A DNA stretch of 64,000 nucleotides from Hoeflea ulvae. Its GTDB lineage: Bacteria > Pseudomonadota > Alphaproteobacteria > Rhizobiales > Rhizobiaceae. The notes beneath the pieces were generated by a model that had not been told where the DNA came from, made no database searches, and saw only the letters and a program-made list of their open reading frames with translations. The stretch is taken from positions 1,371,501-1,435,500 of the forward strand of contig NZ_JAOVZQ010000001.1 in the NCBI RefSeq assembly GCF_026619435.1. Reading direction: 5' to 3'. Made by a program: the position numbers and the translations under genes. Of the stretch, positions 9,373 through 17,791 are shown in pieces (the stretch's first letter is position 1; each line of letters opens with the position of its first letter).

Positions 9373-9978
9373 GTGTTGAATCAACAAGCTTTTTCGGCTG
9401 ACCGGATTGATGAAGCCGATCAATTGCGGGTCAATGTGTACAGGCTTCTGGCACGATTGCTGCGCCAGCCGCCGGATGCGCCTCTCCTTGCTATCCTCAA
9501 GCAGATGACCGGCGACGATTCCGAGCTTGGCCAGGCAATTACCGATCTGTCACAGGCTGCTGCCGTGACCAGCCTTGCTGCCAGTCGCGATGAATACAAT
9601 ACCCTTTTCATCGGTCTGGGCCGTGGCATACTGACCCCGTTCGGCTCCTATTATCTTACCGGATTCCTGCACGAAAAACCGTTGGCGCGCCTGCGCGACG
9701 ACATGGTGCCGCTGGGCATTGCCCGCAGTGACGATGTCAGGGATCCGGAGGATCATGTTGCTGCGCTGATGGAGATGATGGCCGGCCTGATCGATGGCAC
9801 CTTCGGTACGGTTCAGCCGCTATCGGCACAAAAGGCGTTTTTCGACCGGCACGTGGTCAGTTGGACGCCGCATTTTTTCAAGGATCTCGAGGACTGCCCT
9901 TCGGCAGGGTTTTTCAAGCCCGTCGGCCGCATCGGACGCCTGTTCATGGCGATCGAGCAGGGCGCGTTCGAGATGTAG
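9373..9978 (+). CDS. TorD/DmsD-family chaperone for formate dehydrogenase
   Basis: The 201-aa all-helical product has the TorD-family pattern: RVNVYRLLARLLRQPP near the start, LFIGLGRGILTPFGSYYLTGFLHEKPL in the middle, and DHVAALMEMMAGLI. Such chaperones bind the twin-arginine leader of a molybdoenzyme and aid cofactor insertion before export. I chose GTG at 9373 because AGGAGA (9361-9366) sits seven bases upstream; the frame itself runs back to 9319. It heads the formate dehydrogenase region, 105 bp before the TAT peptide gene. Confidence 0.88.
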   Translation: MLNQQAFSADRIDEADQLRVNVYRLLARLLRQPPDAPLLAILKQMTGDDSELGQAITDLSQAAAVTSLAASRDEYNTLFIGLGRGILTPFGSYYLTGFLHEKPLARLRDDMVPLGIARSDDVRDPEDHVAALMEMMAGLIDGTFGTVQPLSAQKAFFDRHVVSWTPHFFKDLEDCPSAGFFKPVGRIGRLFMAIEQGAFEM

Positions 9979-10083
9979 GCCGCAGCTGCGGCACGACATT
10001 GTTTCAGTGAGTATTGCAGTCCGGCGAAGACACCCGGCCAGACTGCCGCAGATGGTTCCGGGTGTCGAAGAATGGAGACCATC

Positions 10084-10281
10084 ATGAAGGCAAAGACAGA
10101 AGATGCTGCGACCGACCGTCGTGGTTTTCTGAAGTTCGCCGGGCTTGGCACGATTGCCAGCGGGGCGGCTCTGGTCGCAGGCGGCGAAAGCCAGGCGGTC
10201 GAGATTGCGGAGTCCAAGGGGGACGCCGGATACAGGGAAACCGACCACATCAAGGCCTATTACGCCAGCACACGATTTTAG
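10084..10281 (+). CDS. Formate dehydrogenase region TAT-signal small protein (FdhX-like)
   Basis: This 65-aa protein consists largely of a twin-arginine leader: DRRGFLKFAGLGTIASG, followed by an Ala/Gly stretch and a polar tail ending YYASTRF. It matches the small family called formate dehydrogenase region TAT target, which precedes fdhA in many proteobacteria. The ATG at 10084 has a GGAG site; an ATG at 10072 lies in frame. Its function is not established; a role in assembly or export of FdhAB is plausible. Confidence 0.85.
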   Translation: MKAKTEDAATDRRGFLKFAGLGTIASGAALVAGGESQAVEIAESKGDAGYRETDHIKAYYASTRF

Positions 10282-10362
10282 GGACTGGAATGCCAGCACG
10301 CGGTTCTGAGGAGAATCCGTGCTGATCGTCATTGCGACGCAATAAACCCAACGGAGGATGAA

Positions 10363-13344
10363 ATGCTCAGGAAGAAGACAAATGGGGTTGCGCGAGGCCC
10401 CCGGCTGTCCTCGACGGTAGCAGAGCTCGGAGTGACGGCGATCGATCGCCGGACATTCCTGAAACGTTCGGGTCTCACCATCGGTGGGGCAGCAGCCATA
10501 ACAACGCTTTCGGGCGGAATGGTGAAACGGGCAGAAGCTCAGACAGCCGCAGGCACCGGTAATATCGAAACCAAGAAAACGATCTGCACGCATTGTTCCG
10601 TCGGCTGCACGGTGATTGCCGAGATCGAAAACGGTGTCTGGACGCGTCAGGCGCCCGGCTATGATTCTCCGTTCAATCTGGGTGCCCATTGCGCCAAGGG
10701 CGCATCCGTCCGCGAGCACGCCCATGGCGATCGTCGCCTGAAATATCCGATGAAGCTGGTCGGCGGCAAATGGCAGCGCGTCTCCTGGGACGAGGCCATC
10801 AACGAGATCGGCGACAAGATGCTCGAGGTGCGTGAAACCTCGGGGCCGGATTCGGTCTACTGGCTGGGTTCCGCCAAGCATTCCAATGAACAGGCCTATC
10901 TGTTCCGCAAATTCGCGGCCTATTGGGGGACGAACAACGTCGACCACCAGGCGCGCATCTGCCATTCCACTACGGTGTCCGGCGTTGCCAACACCTGGGG
11001 CTATGGCGCGATGACCAACTCCTACAACGACATCCACAAGTCGCAGTCGATGATCCTGATCGGGTCCAATCCGGCCGAGGCGCATCCGGTGTCGTTGCTG
11101 CATCTTCTCAAGTGCAAGGAGGAAAACAACGCCCCGCTGATCGTCTGCGATCCGCGCTTCACCCGCACCGCCGCCCATGCCGACGAGTTCGTGCGGTTCC
11201 GTCCGGGCAGCGACGTGGCGCTGATCTGGGGCATTCTCTACCACATTTTCGAAAATGGCTGGGAAGACAAGGAATATATCCGCACCCGCGTCTGGGGCAT
11301 GGATCAGATCCGTGACGAAGTGAAGAAATGGAGCCCGGCCGAAGTCGAGCGGGTGACCGGCGTTCCCGGTTCGCAGCTCGAGCGCGTCGCCCGGACCCTG
11401 GCCGACAATAGGCCCGGCACGCTGATCTGGTGCATGGGCGGTACGCAGCACTCCAACGGCTCGTCCAACACCCGCGCCTATTCGATCCTGCAACTCGCCC
11501 TTGGCAATATCGGCAAGTCCGGAGGCGGCGCCAACATCTTCCGCGGCCATGACAATGTGCAGGGCGCCACCGATCTGGGCGTGCTCGCCGATACACTGCC
11601 GGGCTATTACGGCCTGTCGGCGGGGTCCTATGCCCACTGGGCGCGCGTCTGGGACGAGGATCTGGATTGGCTCAAGGGTCGCTTTGCCACGATGAAGGGC
11701 AAGGACGGCAAGAACAAGCAGATGATGTACGAGACCGGGATTCCGGTGTCGCGCTGGATCGACGGTGTTCTGGAAGCCAAGGAAAACCTGGATCAGCCCG
11801 ACAAGACCAAGGTGATGGTGTTCTGGGGCCATGCCCCGAACTCGCAGACCCGCCTGCCTGAAATGCAGAAGGCCATGGGAATGCTGGACCTGCTGGTGGT
11901 CGTCGACCCCTATCCGACGATGACCGCCGTGCTTCAGGACCGCCAGGACGGCGTCTACCTGCTGCCGGCCTCGACCCAGTTCGAAACCTACGGCTCGGTG
12001 ACGGCGTCCAACCGCTCGATCCAGTGGCGTGAGGCGGTGATCGATCCATTGTTTGAATCGCTGCCCGACCACACCATCATGTACAAATTCGCCAAGAAAT
12101 TCGGTTTTGAGGACAGGATGTTCCGCAATATCGAGGTCAATGGCGAAGAGCCGCTGGTCGAGGACATCACCCGCGAGTGGAACCGCGGCATGTGGACCAT
12201 CGGCATGACCGGACAGTCTCCGGAGCGGATGAAATCGCACATGGAGCATCAATACACCTTCGACAAGACCACCCTGCGTGGTGTCGGCGGGCCCCATGAT
12301 GGCGAATTCTACGGCATGCCATGGCCTTGCTGGGGCACGCCCGAGATGAAACATCCCGGCTCTGCGGTGCTGTATGATGTGTCGACCCCGGTGGCGCAGG
12401 GCGGGATGGGTTTCCGTGCCCGCTTCGGCGTCGAGCGCAATGGCGACAACCTGCTGGCGGAAGACAGCTGGCCGGTCGGCTCCGAGATCGAGGACGGCTA
12501 TCCCGAATTCACCATGGCCATGCTGAAGGGCCTTGGATGGGATGCCGATCTCACCCCCTATGAGAAGCGCATGATCGAATATGTCGCGGGCATTCTCGAA
12601 AAACGCCCTGCAGAAGAAGAGGTCGGCGAGACCTCCGACCAGGGCGAGATCCCGTCCGACTACGACAAGAAGATCGAAGGCGTGAACTGGAAAATCGACC
12701 TGTCCGGCGGCATTCAGCGCGTGGCGATCAAGCATGGCTGCGCGCCCTATGGCAACGCCAAGGCCCGCGCGGTTGTCTGGACCTTCCCGGATCCGGTGCC
12801 GCTGCACCGCGAACCGCTCTACGCCCCCGACCGGGAGCTCGTGGCCGATTATCCCACGATCGCCGACAAGACCTTCTGGCGCGTGCCGACGGCCTTCAAG
12901 TCGATCCAGGATGTCGATTTCGCCAAGGACTATCCGATGATCATGACATCGGGACGCCTGGTCGAATATGAAGGCGGCGGTGACGAAACCCGCTCCAATC
13001 CGTGGCTTGCGGAGTTGCAGCAGGACATGTTCGTCGAGATCAACACCTTCGACGCCAACAATATGGGCATTCGGGATCGTGAGCCGGTCTGGCTGCACAG
13101 CCCGTCCGGCGCCAAGATCAAGATCATGGCAATGGTCACCGATCGGGTGGGCCGGGGCGTCGTCTTCTGCCCGTTCCATTTCGGCGGCCAGTTCCGAGGA
13201 GTCGATCAACGGCACAAATATCCTGAAGGCGCCGATCCGATCGTGCTGGGGGAGGCGTCCAACACGGCGCAGACCTATGGCTACGACATGGTCACGCAGA
13301 TGCAGGAAACCAAAACCACGCTTTGCCGCATCGAGCGGGCATAG
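10363..13344 (+). CDS. fdhA: Formate dehydrogenase catalytic (alpha) subunit, molybdo/tungsto-bis-PGD
   Basis: The 993-aa periplasmic catalytic subunit oxidises formate to CO2. It has a TAT leader (DRRTFLKRSGLTIGG, 28-42), a 4Fe-4S site (C75, C78, C82, C110) and the metal-ligand position occupied by Cys200 (QARICHSTTV) where E. coli FdnG uses selenocysteine. The bis-MGD binding domain extends to the C-terminus (SNTAQTYGYDMVTQ). The gene ends 12 bp before fdhB. A tungstate transporter in the same region suggests that W may occupy the site; the sequence alone cannot tell Mo from W. Confidence 0.96.
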   Translation: MLRKKTNGVARGPRLSSTVAELGVTAIDRRTFLKRSGLTIGGAAAITTLSGGMVKRAEAQTAAGTGNIETKKTICTHCSVGCTVIAEIENGVWTRQAPGYDSPFNLGAHCAKGASVREHAHGDRRLKYPMKLVGGKWQRVSWDEAINEIGDKMLEVRETSGPDSVYWLGSAKHSNEQAYLFRKFAAYWGTNNVDHQARICHSTTVSGVANTWGYGAMTNSYNDIHKSQSMILIGSNPAEAHPVSLLHLLKCKEENNAPLIVCDPRFTRTAAHADEFVRFRPGSDVALIWGILYHIFENGWEDKEYIRTRVWGMDQIRDEVKKWSPAEVERVTGVPGSQLERVARTLADNRPGTLIWCMGGTQHSNGSSNTRAYSILQLALGNIGKSGGGANIFRGHDNVQGATDLGVLADTLPGYYGLSAGSYAHWARVWDEDLDWLKGRFATMKGKDGKNKQMMYETGIPVSRWIDGVLEAKENLDQPDKTKVMVFWGHAPNSQTRLPEMQKAMGMLDLLVVVDPYPTMTAVLQDRQDGVYLLPASTQFETYGSVTASNRSIQWREAVIDPLFESLPDHTIMYKFAKKFGFEDRMFRNIEVNGEEPLVEDITREWNRGMWTIGMTGQSPERMKSHMEHQYTFDKTTLRGVGGPHDGEFYGMPWPCWGTPEMKHPGSAVLYDVSTPVAQGGMGFRARFGVERNGDNLLAEDSWPVGSEIEDGYPEFTMAMLKGLGWDADLTPYEKRMIEYVAGILEKRPAEEEVGETSDQGEIPSDYDKKIEGVNWKIDLSGGIQRVAIKHGCAPYGNAKARAVVWTFPDPVPLHREPLYAPDRELVADYPTIADKTFWRVPTAFKSIQDVDFAKDYPMIMTSGRLVEYEGGGDETRSNPWLAELQQDMFVEINTFDANNMGIRDREPVWLHSPSGAKIKIMAMVTDRVGRGVVFCPFHFGGQFRGVDQRHKYPEGADPIVLGEASNTAQTYGYDMVTQMQETKTTLCRIERA

Positions 13345-13356
13345 GGAGGACAGACA

Positions 13357-13953
13357 ATGGCTAGAATGAAATTCCTCTGCGACGCTGAACGCTGTATCGA
13401 GTGCAATGCCTGCGTTACCGCCTGCAAGAACGAGAATGAAGTGCCCTGGGGCGTCAACCGGCGCCGGGTCGTCACCATCAATGACGGCAAGCCGGGGGAA
13501 CGGTCGATCTCGGTGGCCTGCATGCACTGCTCGGACGCGCCGTGCATGGCGGTCTGCCCCGTCGACTGCTTCTACCAGACGGCCGACGGCATCGTCCTGC
13601 ACGACAAGGACCTGTGCATCGGCTGCGGCTATTGCTTCTATGCGTGCCCCTTCGGTGCGCCGCAATATCCGCAGGCGTCCAATTTCGGCTCACGCGGCAA
13701 GATGGACAAATGCACCTTCTGCGCCGGTGGTCCGGAAGAGGACATGTCCGCCGCCGAGTTCCAGAAATATGGACGCAACCGGATTGCCGAGGGCAAGCTG
13801 CCTCTGTGCGCCGAGATGTGCTCGACCAAGGCACTGCTGGCCGGGGACGGCGACACCGTGTCGACGATCTACCGCGAACGCATCGTCGCCCGCGGCTTCG
13901 GCGCCGGTGCCTGGGGCTGGGGTACGGCCTATGAGCAGAAGAGTGGCGGTTGA
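13357..13953 (+). CDS. fdhB: Formate dehydrogenase iron-sulfur (beta) subunit
   Basis: The 198-aa electron-transfer subunit carries four 4Fe-4S motifs: CIECNACVTAC, CMHCSDAPCMAVC, CIGCGYCFYAC, and CTFC with a later Cys pair (CAEMC). It passes electrons from the FdhA cluster to the cytochrome b subunit. Unlike E. coli FdnH (about 290 aa) it has no C-terminal transmembrane anchor, so it matches the short FdhB type found with FdhX. GGGAGGACAGACA precedes the ATG. It is followed by an intrinsic-terminator-like hairpin before fdhC. Confidence 0.95.
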   Translation: MARMKFLCDAERCIECNACVTACKNENEVPWGVNRRRVVTINDGKPGERSISVACMHCSDAPCMAVCPVDCFYQTADGIVLHDKDLCIGCGYCFYACPFGAPQYPQASNFGSRGKMDKCTFCAGGPEEDMSAAEFQKYGRNRIAEGKLPLCAEMCSTKALLAGDGDTVSTIYRERIVARGFGAGAWGWGTAYEQKSGG

Positions 13954-13978
13954 CCGGCATGTATTGATCTCAGTCGGA

Positions 13979-14013
13979 TTGGCAGGCGGACACATGTTCG
14001 CCTGCCAATTTTT
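13979..14013 (+). terminator. Intrinsic terminator between fdhB and fdhC
   Basis: TTGGCAGGCG (13979-13988) pairs perfectly with CGCCTGCCAA (13999-14008), loop of 10 nt, followed directly by a T-run (14009-14013). This is the best intrinsic terminator in the window, yet it lies inside the fdh operon, 32 bp before fdhC. Partial read-through would lower fdhC relative to fdhAB. Confidence 0.75.
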
Positions 14014-14045
14014 GCTAGACCTGTCAGAACACCGGGAGTTCATCG

Positions 14046-15212
14046 ATGAATAGTCTGAAGACCCGCTTCGCGTCCACGCCGCCGCTGATGGCCGTGCTCG
14101 CCCTTGTCCTTGTCGCACTTGTCGGACTGTATTTGCCGCTTCAGGCTCACGCCCAGAGCTCGGTCCGGCCACCGGATAATGCGACGACGAGCATCGCGCC
14201 GCCCGGGCCGCCGATGCAGGGCGGTGTTCAGGGCACCGCCTCGGATGCGGAAATCTGGCACGACATCCGGCTTGGCGAGGCCGGACGGACCTCGACGCCC
14301 AATGCCGCCGGCGGGCAGATGATCCAGTCGCAGGGCGAAGACTGGCGGCTTTACCGCGAGGGGCCGACCCACGATTATCTCGGCTATGCAATGCTGGCGA
14401 CGCTGGTCCTGCTGGCGCTGTTCATGGCAATACGCGGCCGCATCAAGGTCGAGCACGGCCTGTCCCACATCAAGATCAAGCGCTTTTCCACGCTGGAGCG
14501 GATGAGCCACTGGCTGATGGCGCTGTCCTTCATCACCCTGGGCATCAGCGGCCTCAATGTCACCTTCGGGCGCTCGCTGATCCTGCCGCTTGTCGGCAAG
14601 GATTTCTTCGGCCCGATGTCGGGCTTTCTCAAGGCCGCCCACAACTACACCGCCTTCGCCTTCATGCTCGGCCTGGCCATGGCCTTCGTGCTGTGGGTCA
14701 TCCACAACATCCCCGACCGCACCGACCTCAACTGGCTGGCAAAGGGCGGCGGGCTGTTGAGCAAGTCAAGCCACCCGCCGGCCAAGAAGTTCAACGCCGG
14801 CCAGAAGATCATCTTCTGGGGCGTGATGCTGCTCGGCCTGTCCCTGTCGGTCTCCGGCTGGGCCTTGCTGTTTCCGTTCGAACACAGCCTGTTTTCGGAT
14901 ACTTTCGCGCTGTTCGGTGCAATCGGCATCGATATCCCGCATCTGCTCGGCCTGCCGCCGGCGCCCTATAGCGCCATTCAGGAGCAGCAGCTCAACAGCG
15001 CCTGGCATGGCATTGTCGCGGTTGTGATGATCTGTCTGATCTTTGCCCATATCTATATCGGCACCATCGGTATGGAAGGCGCCTTTGACGCCATGGGCTC
15101 CGGCGAGGTGGATCTGAACTGGGCCCGGGAACACCATTCGATATGGGTCGACGAGGTCATGGCCGACAAGACAGACAAGGCTGACGCGGCGGTTGCCGCG
15201 CCGGCCGAATGA
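14046..15212 (+). CDS. fdhC: Formate dehydrogenase cytochrome b (gamma) subunit
   Basis: The 388-aa membrane anchor delivers electrons from FdhB to the quinone pool. A signal-like N-terminus (to LQAHAQSS) leads into a ~75-residue periplasmic Pro/Gly-rich stretch, then about five transmembrane helices. Candidate haem-ligand histidines lie in RMSHWLMALSF and AAHNYTAFAFM, and a conserved late helix reads GIVAVVMICLIFAHIYIGTIGMEGAFDAM. The C-terminus ends in an Ala/Lys tail. GGGAG lies before the ATG. It is longer than E. coli FdnI (about 217 aa), as usual for this alphaproteobacterial type. Confidence 0.94.
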   Translation: MNSLKTRFASTPPLMAVLALVLVALVGLYLPLQAHAQSSVRPPDNATTSIAPPGPPMQGGVQGTASDAEIWHDIRLGEAGRTSTPNAAGGQMIQSQGEDWRLYREGPTHDYLGYAMLATLVLLALFMAIRGRIKVEHGLSHIKIKRFSTLERMSHWLMALSFITLGISGLNVTFGRSLILPLVGKDFFGPMSGFLKAAHNYTAFAFMLGLAMAFVLWVIHNIPDRTDLNWLAKGGGLLSKSSHPPAKKFNAGQKIIFWGVMLLGLSLSVSGWALLFPFEHSLFSDTFALFGAIGIDIPHLLGLPPAPYSAIQEQQLNSAWHGIVAVVMICLIFAHIYIGTIGMEGAFDAMGSGEVDLNWAREHHSIWVDEVMADKTDKADAAVAAPAE

Positions 15213-15231
15213 TGATGGCAAGGAACCTGAC

Positions 15232-15360
15232 ATGAAAGCATTTCTTCTCAGCATTGCGGTCTTGCTGCTGGTTGTGGTTGGCGCCATGTTCGGGCTCAAG
15301 CCGCTCCTGGAGACCCCGTCGGACCAGGCCTATTCGACCGGAAATGTTCGCCTGCATTGA
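15232..15360 (+). CDS. 42-aa single-pass membrane peptide in the fdh operon
   Basis: A short open frame starts at ATG 15232 (GGAACC upstream), 19 bp after fdhC. It encodes 42 residues with one clear hydrophobic helix (AFLLSIAVLLLVVVGAMFGL, residues 3-22) and a polar tail. Position, start signal and composition support a real small protein, perhaps a subunit-like partner of FdhC. I recognise no named family. It is easily missed because a longer out-of-frame reading overlaps it. Confidence 0.6.
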   Translation: MKAFLLSIAVLLLVVVGAMFGLKPLLETPSDQAYSTGNVRLH

Positions 15361-15388
15361 TGCGGGCACGGATAATGAAAGTGACACC

Positions 15389-15580
15389 ATGAGCGACGAA
15401 GACTTTAACCTGTCGATGCGGAAATTCCTCAAGCAGGTCGGCGTGACCTCACAGCAGCAGATCGAAGCACTGGTGCGCTCGGGCGCGGCAGGGACCGGCC
15501 CGTTGAAGCTCAAGGCCGTGCTGACAGCCGAGGGCACCGATCTGGAGCATGTCGTCACCGGCGAAATCGAGTTGCCCTGA
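15389..15580 (+). CDS. DUF6494 family small protein
   Basis: This 63-aa soluble protein (MSDEDFNLSMRKFLKQVGVT at the start) matches the DUF6494 pattern seen next to formate dehydrogenase genes in alphaproteobacteria. The frame extends upstream to 15254, but those codons overlap the 42-aa peptide gene out of frame, so the ATG at 15389 is preferred. Its function is unknown. The two-helix N-terminal half followed by LKLKAVLTAEG suggests a small helical adaptor or assembly factor. Confidence 0.75.
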   Translation: MSDEDFNLSMRKFLKQVGVTSQQQIEALVRSGAAGTGPLKLKAVLTAEGTDLEHVVTGEIELP

Positions 15581-15588
15581 TCGCCACC

Positions 15589-16322
15589 ATGCTGCCCACA
15601 CCCGAATTTCCGCCGCTGCTGAGCGGCCATGCGGTGCCGGCCTCAGATGATCCGATGCAGGTTGCCTTTGAAGGAGCCAGTAATGGCCGCTTCAGTGCAG
15701 GCGATTTGTGCTGGTCAATGGCTGAAACCCATGCCTTTGCGGCGATCGTGCTCGAACCCGAATGTTCGCTGGCCAAAGCCTTGCAGATGGCGCCATTGAT
15801 GATGGTCGCGATTGGTGATGCGCTGGGCGCAATCGGCCCGCCGAATCTTGCCCTGATGTATCGCTGGCCATCGACACTGCTGGTCAATGGCGGCGAAGCC
15901 GGCCACGTGGTCCTGCGCGCTCCGGACGGCGCCGGGCTCGAGCATGTCCCCCCTTCATCATCGTCGGCTTTTCCGTGTCGATGAGCCTGCCGGCCGAGAT
16001 CCTCGACGCGCCGGGCCTTGCGCGCAACACCACTGCGCTGTTCGAGGAGGGCTGCGGCGATCTTGATCGCACACAGGTAATCGAGGCGATCGCACGGCAT
16101 TTCCTGTCCTGGGTCGATACCTGGGAACACGACGGCTTTGCTGCCGCCCACCCCGATTTTCTCGGCCGCATGCAGCCTGCGGATTCGCTTTCGCTGCGCA
16201 TCGGCGACGTGACACATGAGGGCCGCATGATCGGCATAGATGAAGATGGCGGCCTGCTGCTGGACGGCGCGGACGGCGCCACCGGGATATCGCTGGCGCA
16301 GGGATTGGGAATGGCAGCGTGA
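15589..16322 (+). pseudogene. Biotin/lipoate-protein ligase-like gene split by a frameshift
   Basis: Two overlapping frames join into one biotin/lipoate ligase-fold protein with a DUF4444-like C-terminus. The first (15589-15984) has LPTPEFPPLLSGHAVP, DLCWSMAET and LMYRWPSTLLVNGG. The second (15975-16322) continues with EILDAPGLARNTTALFEEGC and HFLSWVDTWEHDGFAAAHPD. The reading shifts at a run of six C at 15948-15953: adding one base (or removing two) restores the expected PPFIIVGFSVSMSLPAEI junction. It is either a real frameshift or a homopolymer sequencing error. The second part ends overlapping the next gene. Family members commonly sit in fdh clusters; their substrate there is not established. 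Confidence 0.7.
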
Positions 16323-17341
16323 ACCAGGCAAGGGACAGGATGCAGGGCGTGATCTGGAAATCCGCCGGTCAGCATCTGACACACAGGCTCGACAATGGCT
16401 GGCTTGCGGTCAGCGATGATTTTCTGCGGGCCTATTATACCCGTCCGGAAATTCACCCGGTCGAAGAAAGCTGCAGGGTCGAGCACACTTTGTTCGAAAG
16501 GCTGATGCAGGATCCGTTTGCACCGATTGATGCAGGGGAGCTTGCCGCCATCGCCGATCCGGATGCGGCGGCAAATTATGCGCTGGTGCTGCGGTTCCGT
16601 GACCATCTGGTTGCCAAAGGATCCATCGAGGCGGCCTATGCGTCGCTGTTTGCGCAAAGCGCGCCGATGATCCCGCCTGTGTTCATCAGCCAGATGGCCC
16701 ACCTGATCATGGGCAACATCCTGATGGGGGAAGGCGATGCGACGGTGGCGCGCGCCGCCGAGCTGTTTTTCCGCGAACAGACCGCCACCACATCCGAAGA
16801 GCGGATGATGCTGGCCGATGCGGAAGTGGTCGAAACCCGTGCTCAGCAAGCCGCGCTGCTGGCCCTGTCCGATCCCGGCCGCACCGAAGTCGCCCTCGAC
16901 ATCCTCGACGCGGACAATGCCGGCCAATACTGGGCCCGCGCCGATCATTTCGATCTGGCGCTGGATTTCCGCTTCTCCGAACCCGGGCAGGACGCCTTCG
17001 CCCGGCTGATCGAACGCTGGATCAAGCATTTCCTCGATTTGCGCGTCCGGGTGCAGCCGCTGCAATCAGTCAAGAACGAACGCTGGTCCTGGCATGTCGG
17101 ACTGGATGCCGAATCCAGCCGCATCCTGAATGCGCTCTATCAAGGCGAATACCTGCCCGAAGAAGGCCAGGGCAGCATTGCCGCGCTGTTCCGGATGGAG
17201 TTCCTCGATTATGACCGGGTGGTCGACACGATGCGCCGCAAGCCGGCCTTTCTCGGGCTGGCCATCGATGCGCATGACCGCATCCGGATGAAACCGCAAA
17301 ACCTGCTGATCAACCTGCCGTTGAAACCGGCGCTTCAATAG
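16319..17341 (+). CDS. DUF6352 family protein
   Basis: The 340-aa product (GTG start overlapping the preceding stop by 4 bp) matches the DUF6352 family: WKSAGQHLTHRLDNGWLAVSDDFLRAYYTRPEIHP near the start, EESCRVEHTLFERLMQDP, and a long helical middle. The family is confined largely to proteobacterial formate dehydrogenase regions and has no known activity. No signal peptide or membrane segment is seen. Translational coupling to the ligase-like gene suggests a joint role in enzyme maturation. Confidence 0.8.
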   Translation: MNQARDRMQGVIWKSAGQHLTHRLDNGWLAVSDDFLRAYYTRPEIHPVEESCRVEHTLFERLMQDPFAPIDAGELAAIADPDAAANYALVLRFRDHLVAKGSIEAAYASLFAQSAPMIPPVFISQMAHLIMGNILMGEGDATVARAAELFFREQTATTSEERMMLADAEVVETRAQQAALLALSDPGRTEVALDILDADNAGQYWARADHFDLALDFRFSEPGQDAFARLIERWIKHFLDLRVRVQPLQSVKNERWSWHVGLDAESSRILNALYQGEYLPEEGQGSIAALFRMEFLDYDRVVDTMRRKPAFLGLAIDAHDRIRMKPQNLLINLPLKPALQ

Positions 17342-17411
17342 CCGGCATCAGGGGACGCCGGGCTTCATCGCGAAACCCGGTGAGACAGGGTCTTGTCCAT
17401 GAAGCCTGGGA

Positions 17412-17675
17412 TCAATTGCCGCCGACCGAAATCGCCGTGATCTTGCCGACGCCGCTGTCACCTGCGGAATCATATTCTATGGTGATCTGATCGCCGGCCC
17501 TCAGCCCCTCGGGCACAAGCTCGCCCGCCGGTGCCAGATCCCACACCGTTCTGTCATCCAGAATGAGGACGTGATCGACGCGGTCATAGGCAACGACGAC
17601 ACCGCTGGTCGAATCAGCCAGGGCAGGGCTTGCCAGCATTGATCCGAGAATTACGGCTGCAGGAAATAGGCGCAT
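17412..17675 (-). CDS. DUF1344 family secreted small protein
   Basis: The 87-aa product begins with a signal peptide (MRLFPAAVILGSMLASPALA) and then a small beta-rich domain with HVLILDDRTVWDLAP, as in DUF1344 proteins common in Rhizobiales. GGAGG lies five bases before the ATG at 17675, favouring it over the ATG four codons upstream. It is a periplasmic protein of unknown function, convergent with DUF6352 and probably unrelated to formate oxidation. Confidence 0.8.
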   Translation of the reverse strand: MRLFPAAVILGSMLASPALADSTSGVVVAYDRVDHVLILDDRTVWDLAPAGELVPEGLRAGDQITIEYDSAGDSGVGKITAISVGGN

Positions 17676-17791
17676 GACATCCTCCATACGGCTTGATGAG
17701 TGCTGAATGTGCGCTCGTCCTGCCGTTCCCGCAAGAGGGGGAAATGCGATAAATATGCGAGCCTTTCACCCCCTGTTCGTGCGGCCGGGTT

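Noticed and set aside
9410..9427. TTGAT...ATCAA pair resembling an FNR box
   Set aside because: The spacer is 7 bp rather than 4 and it is inside the chaperone gene.
9448..9464. GG-N10-GC spacing like a sigma-54 promoter (TGGCACGATTGCTGC)
   Set aside because: It lies well inside the chaperone coding sequence, on no sensible transcript start.
10960..10962. Selenocysteine at the FdhA metal ligand
   Set aside because: The codon is TGC (Cys200), not TGA, and no selenocysteine machinery is nearby.
9820..13665. A 1281-codon open frame on the minus strand opposite fdhA and fdhB
   Set aside because: It mirrors the codon structure of two certain plus-strand genes, has no recognisable domain, and its composition (Arg/His/Gly/Asp-rich) is typical of antisense frames in high-GC DNA.
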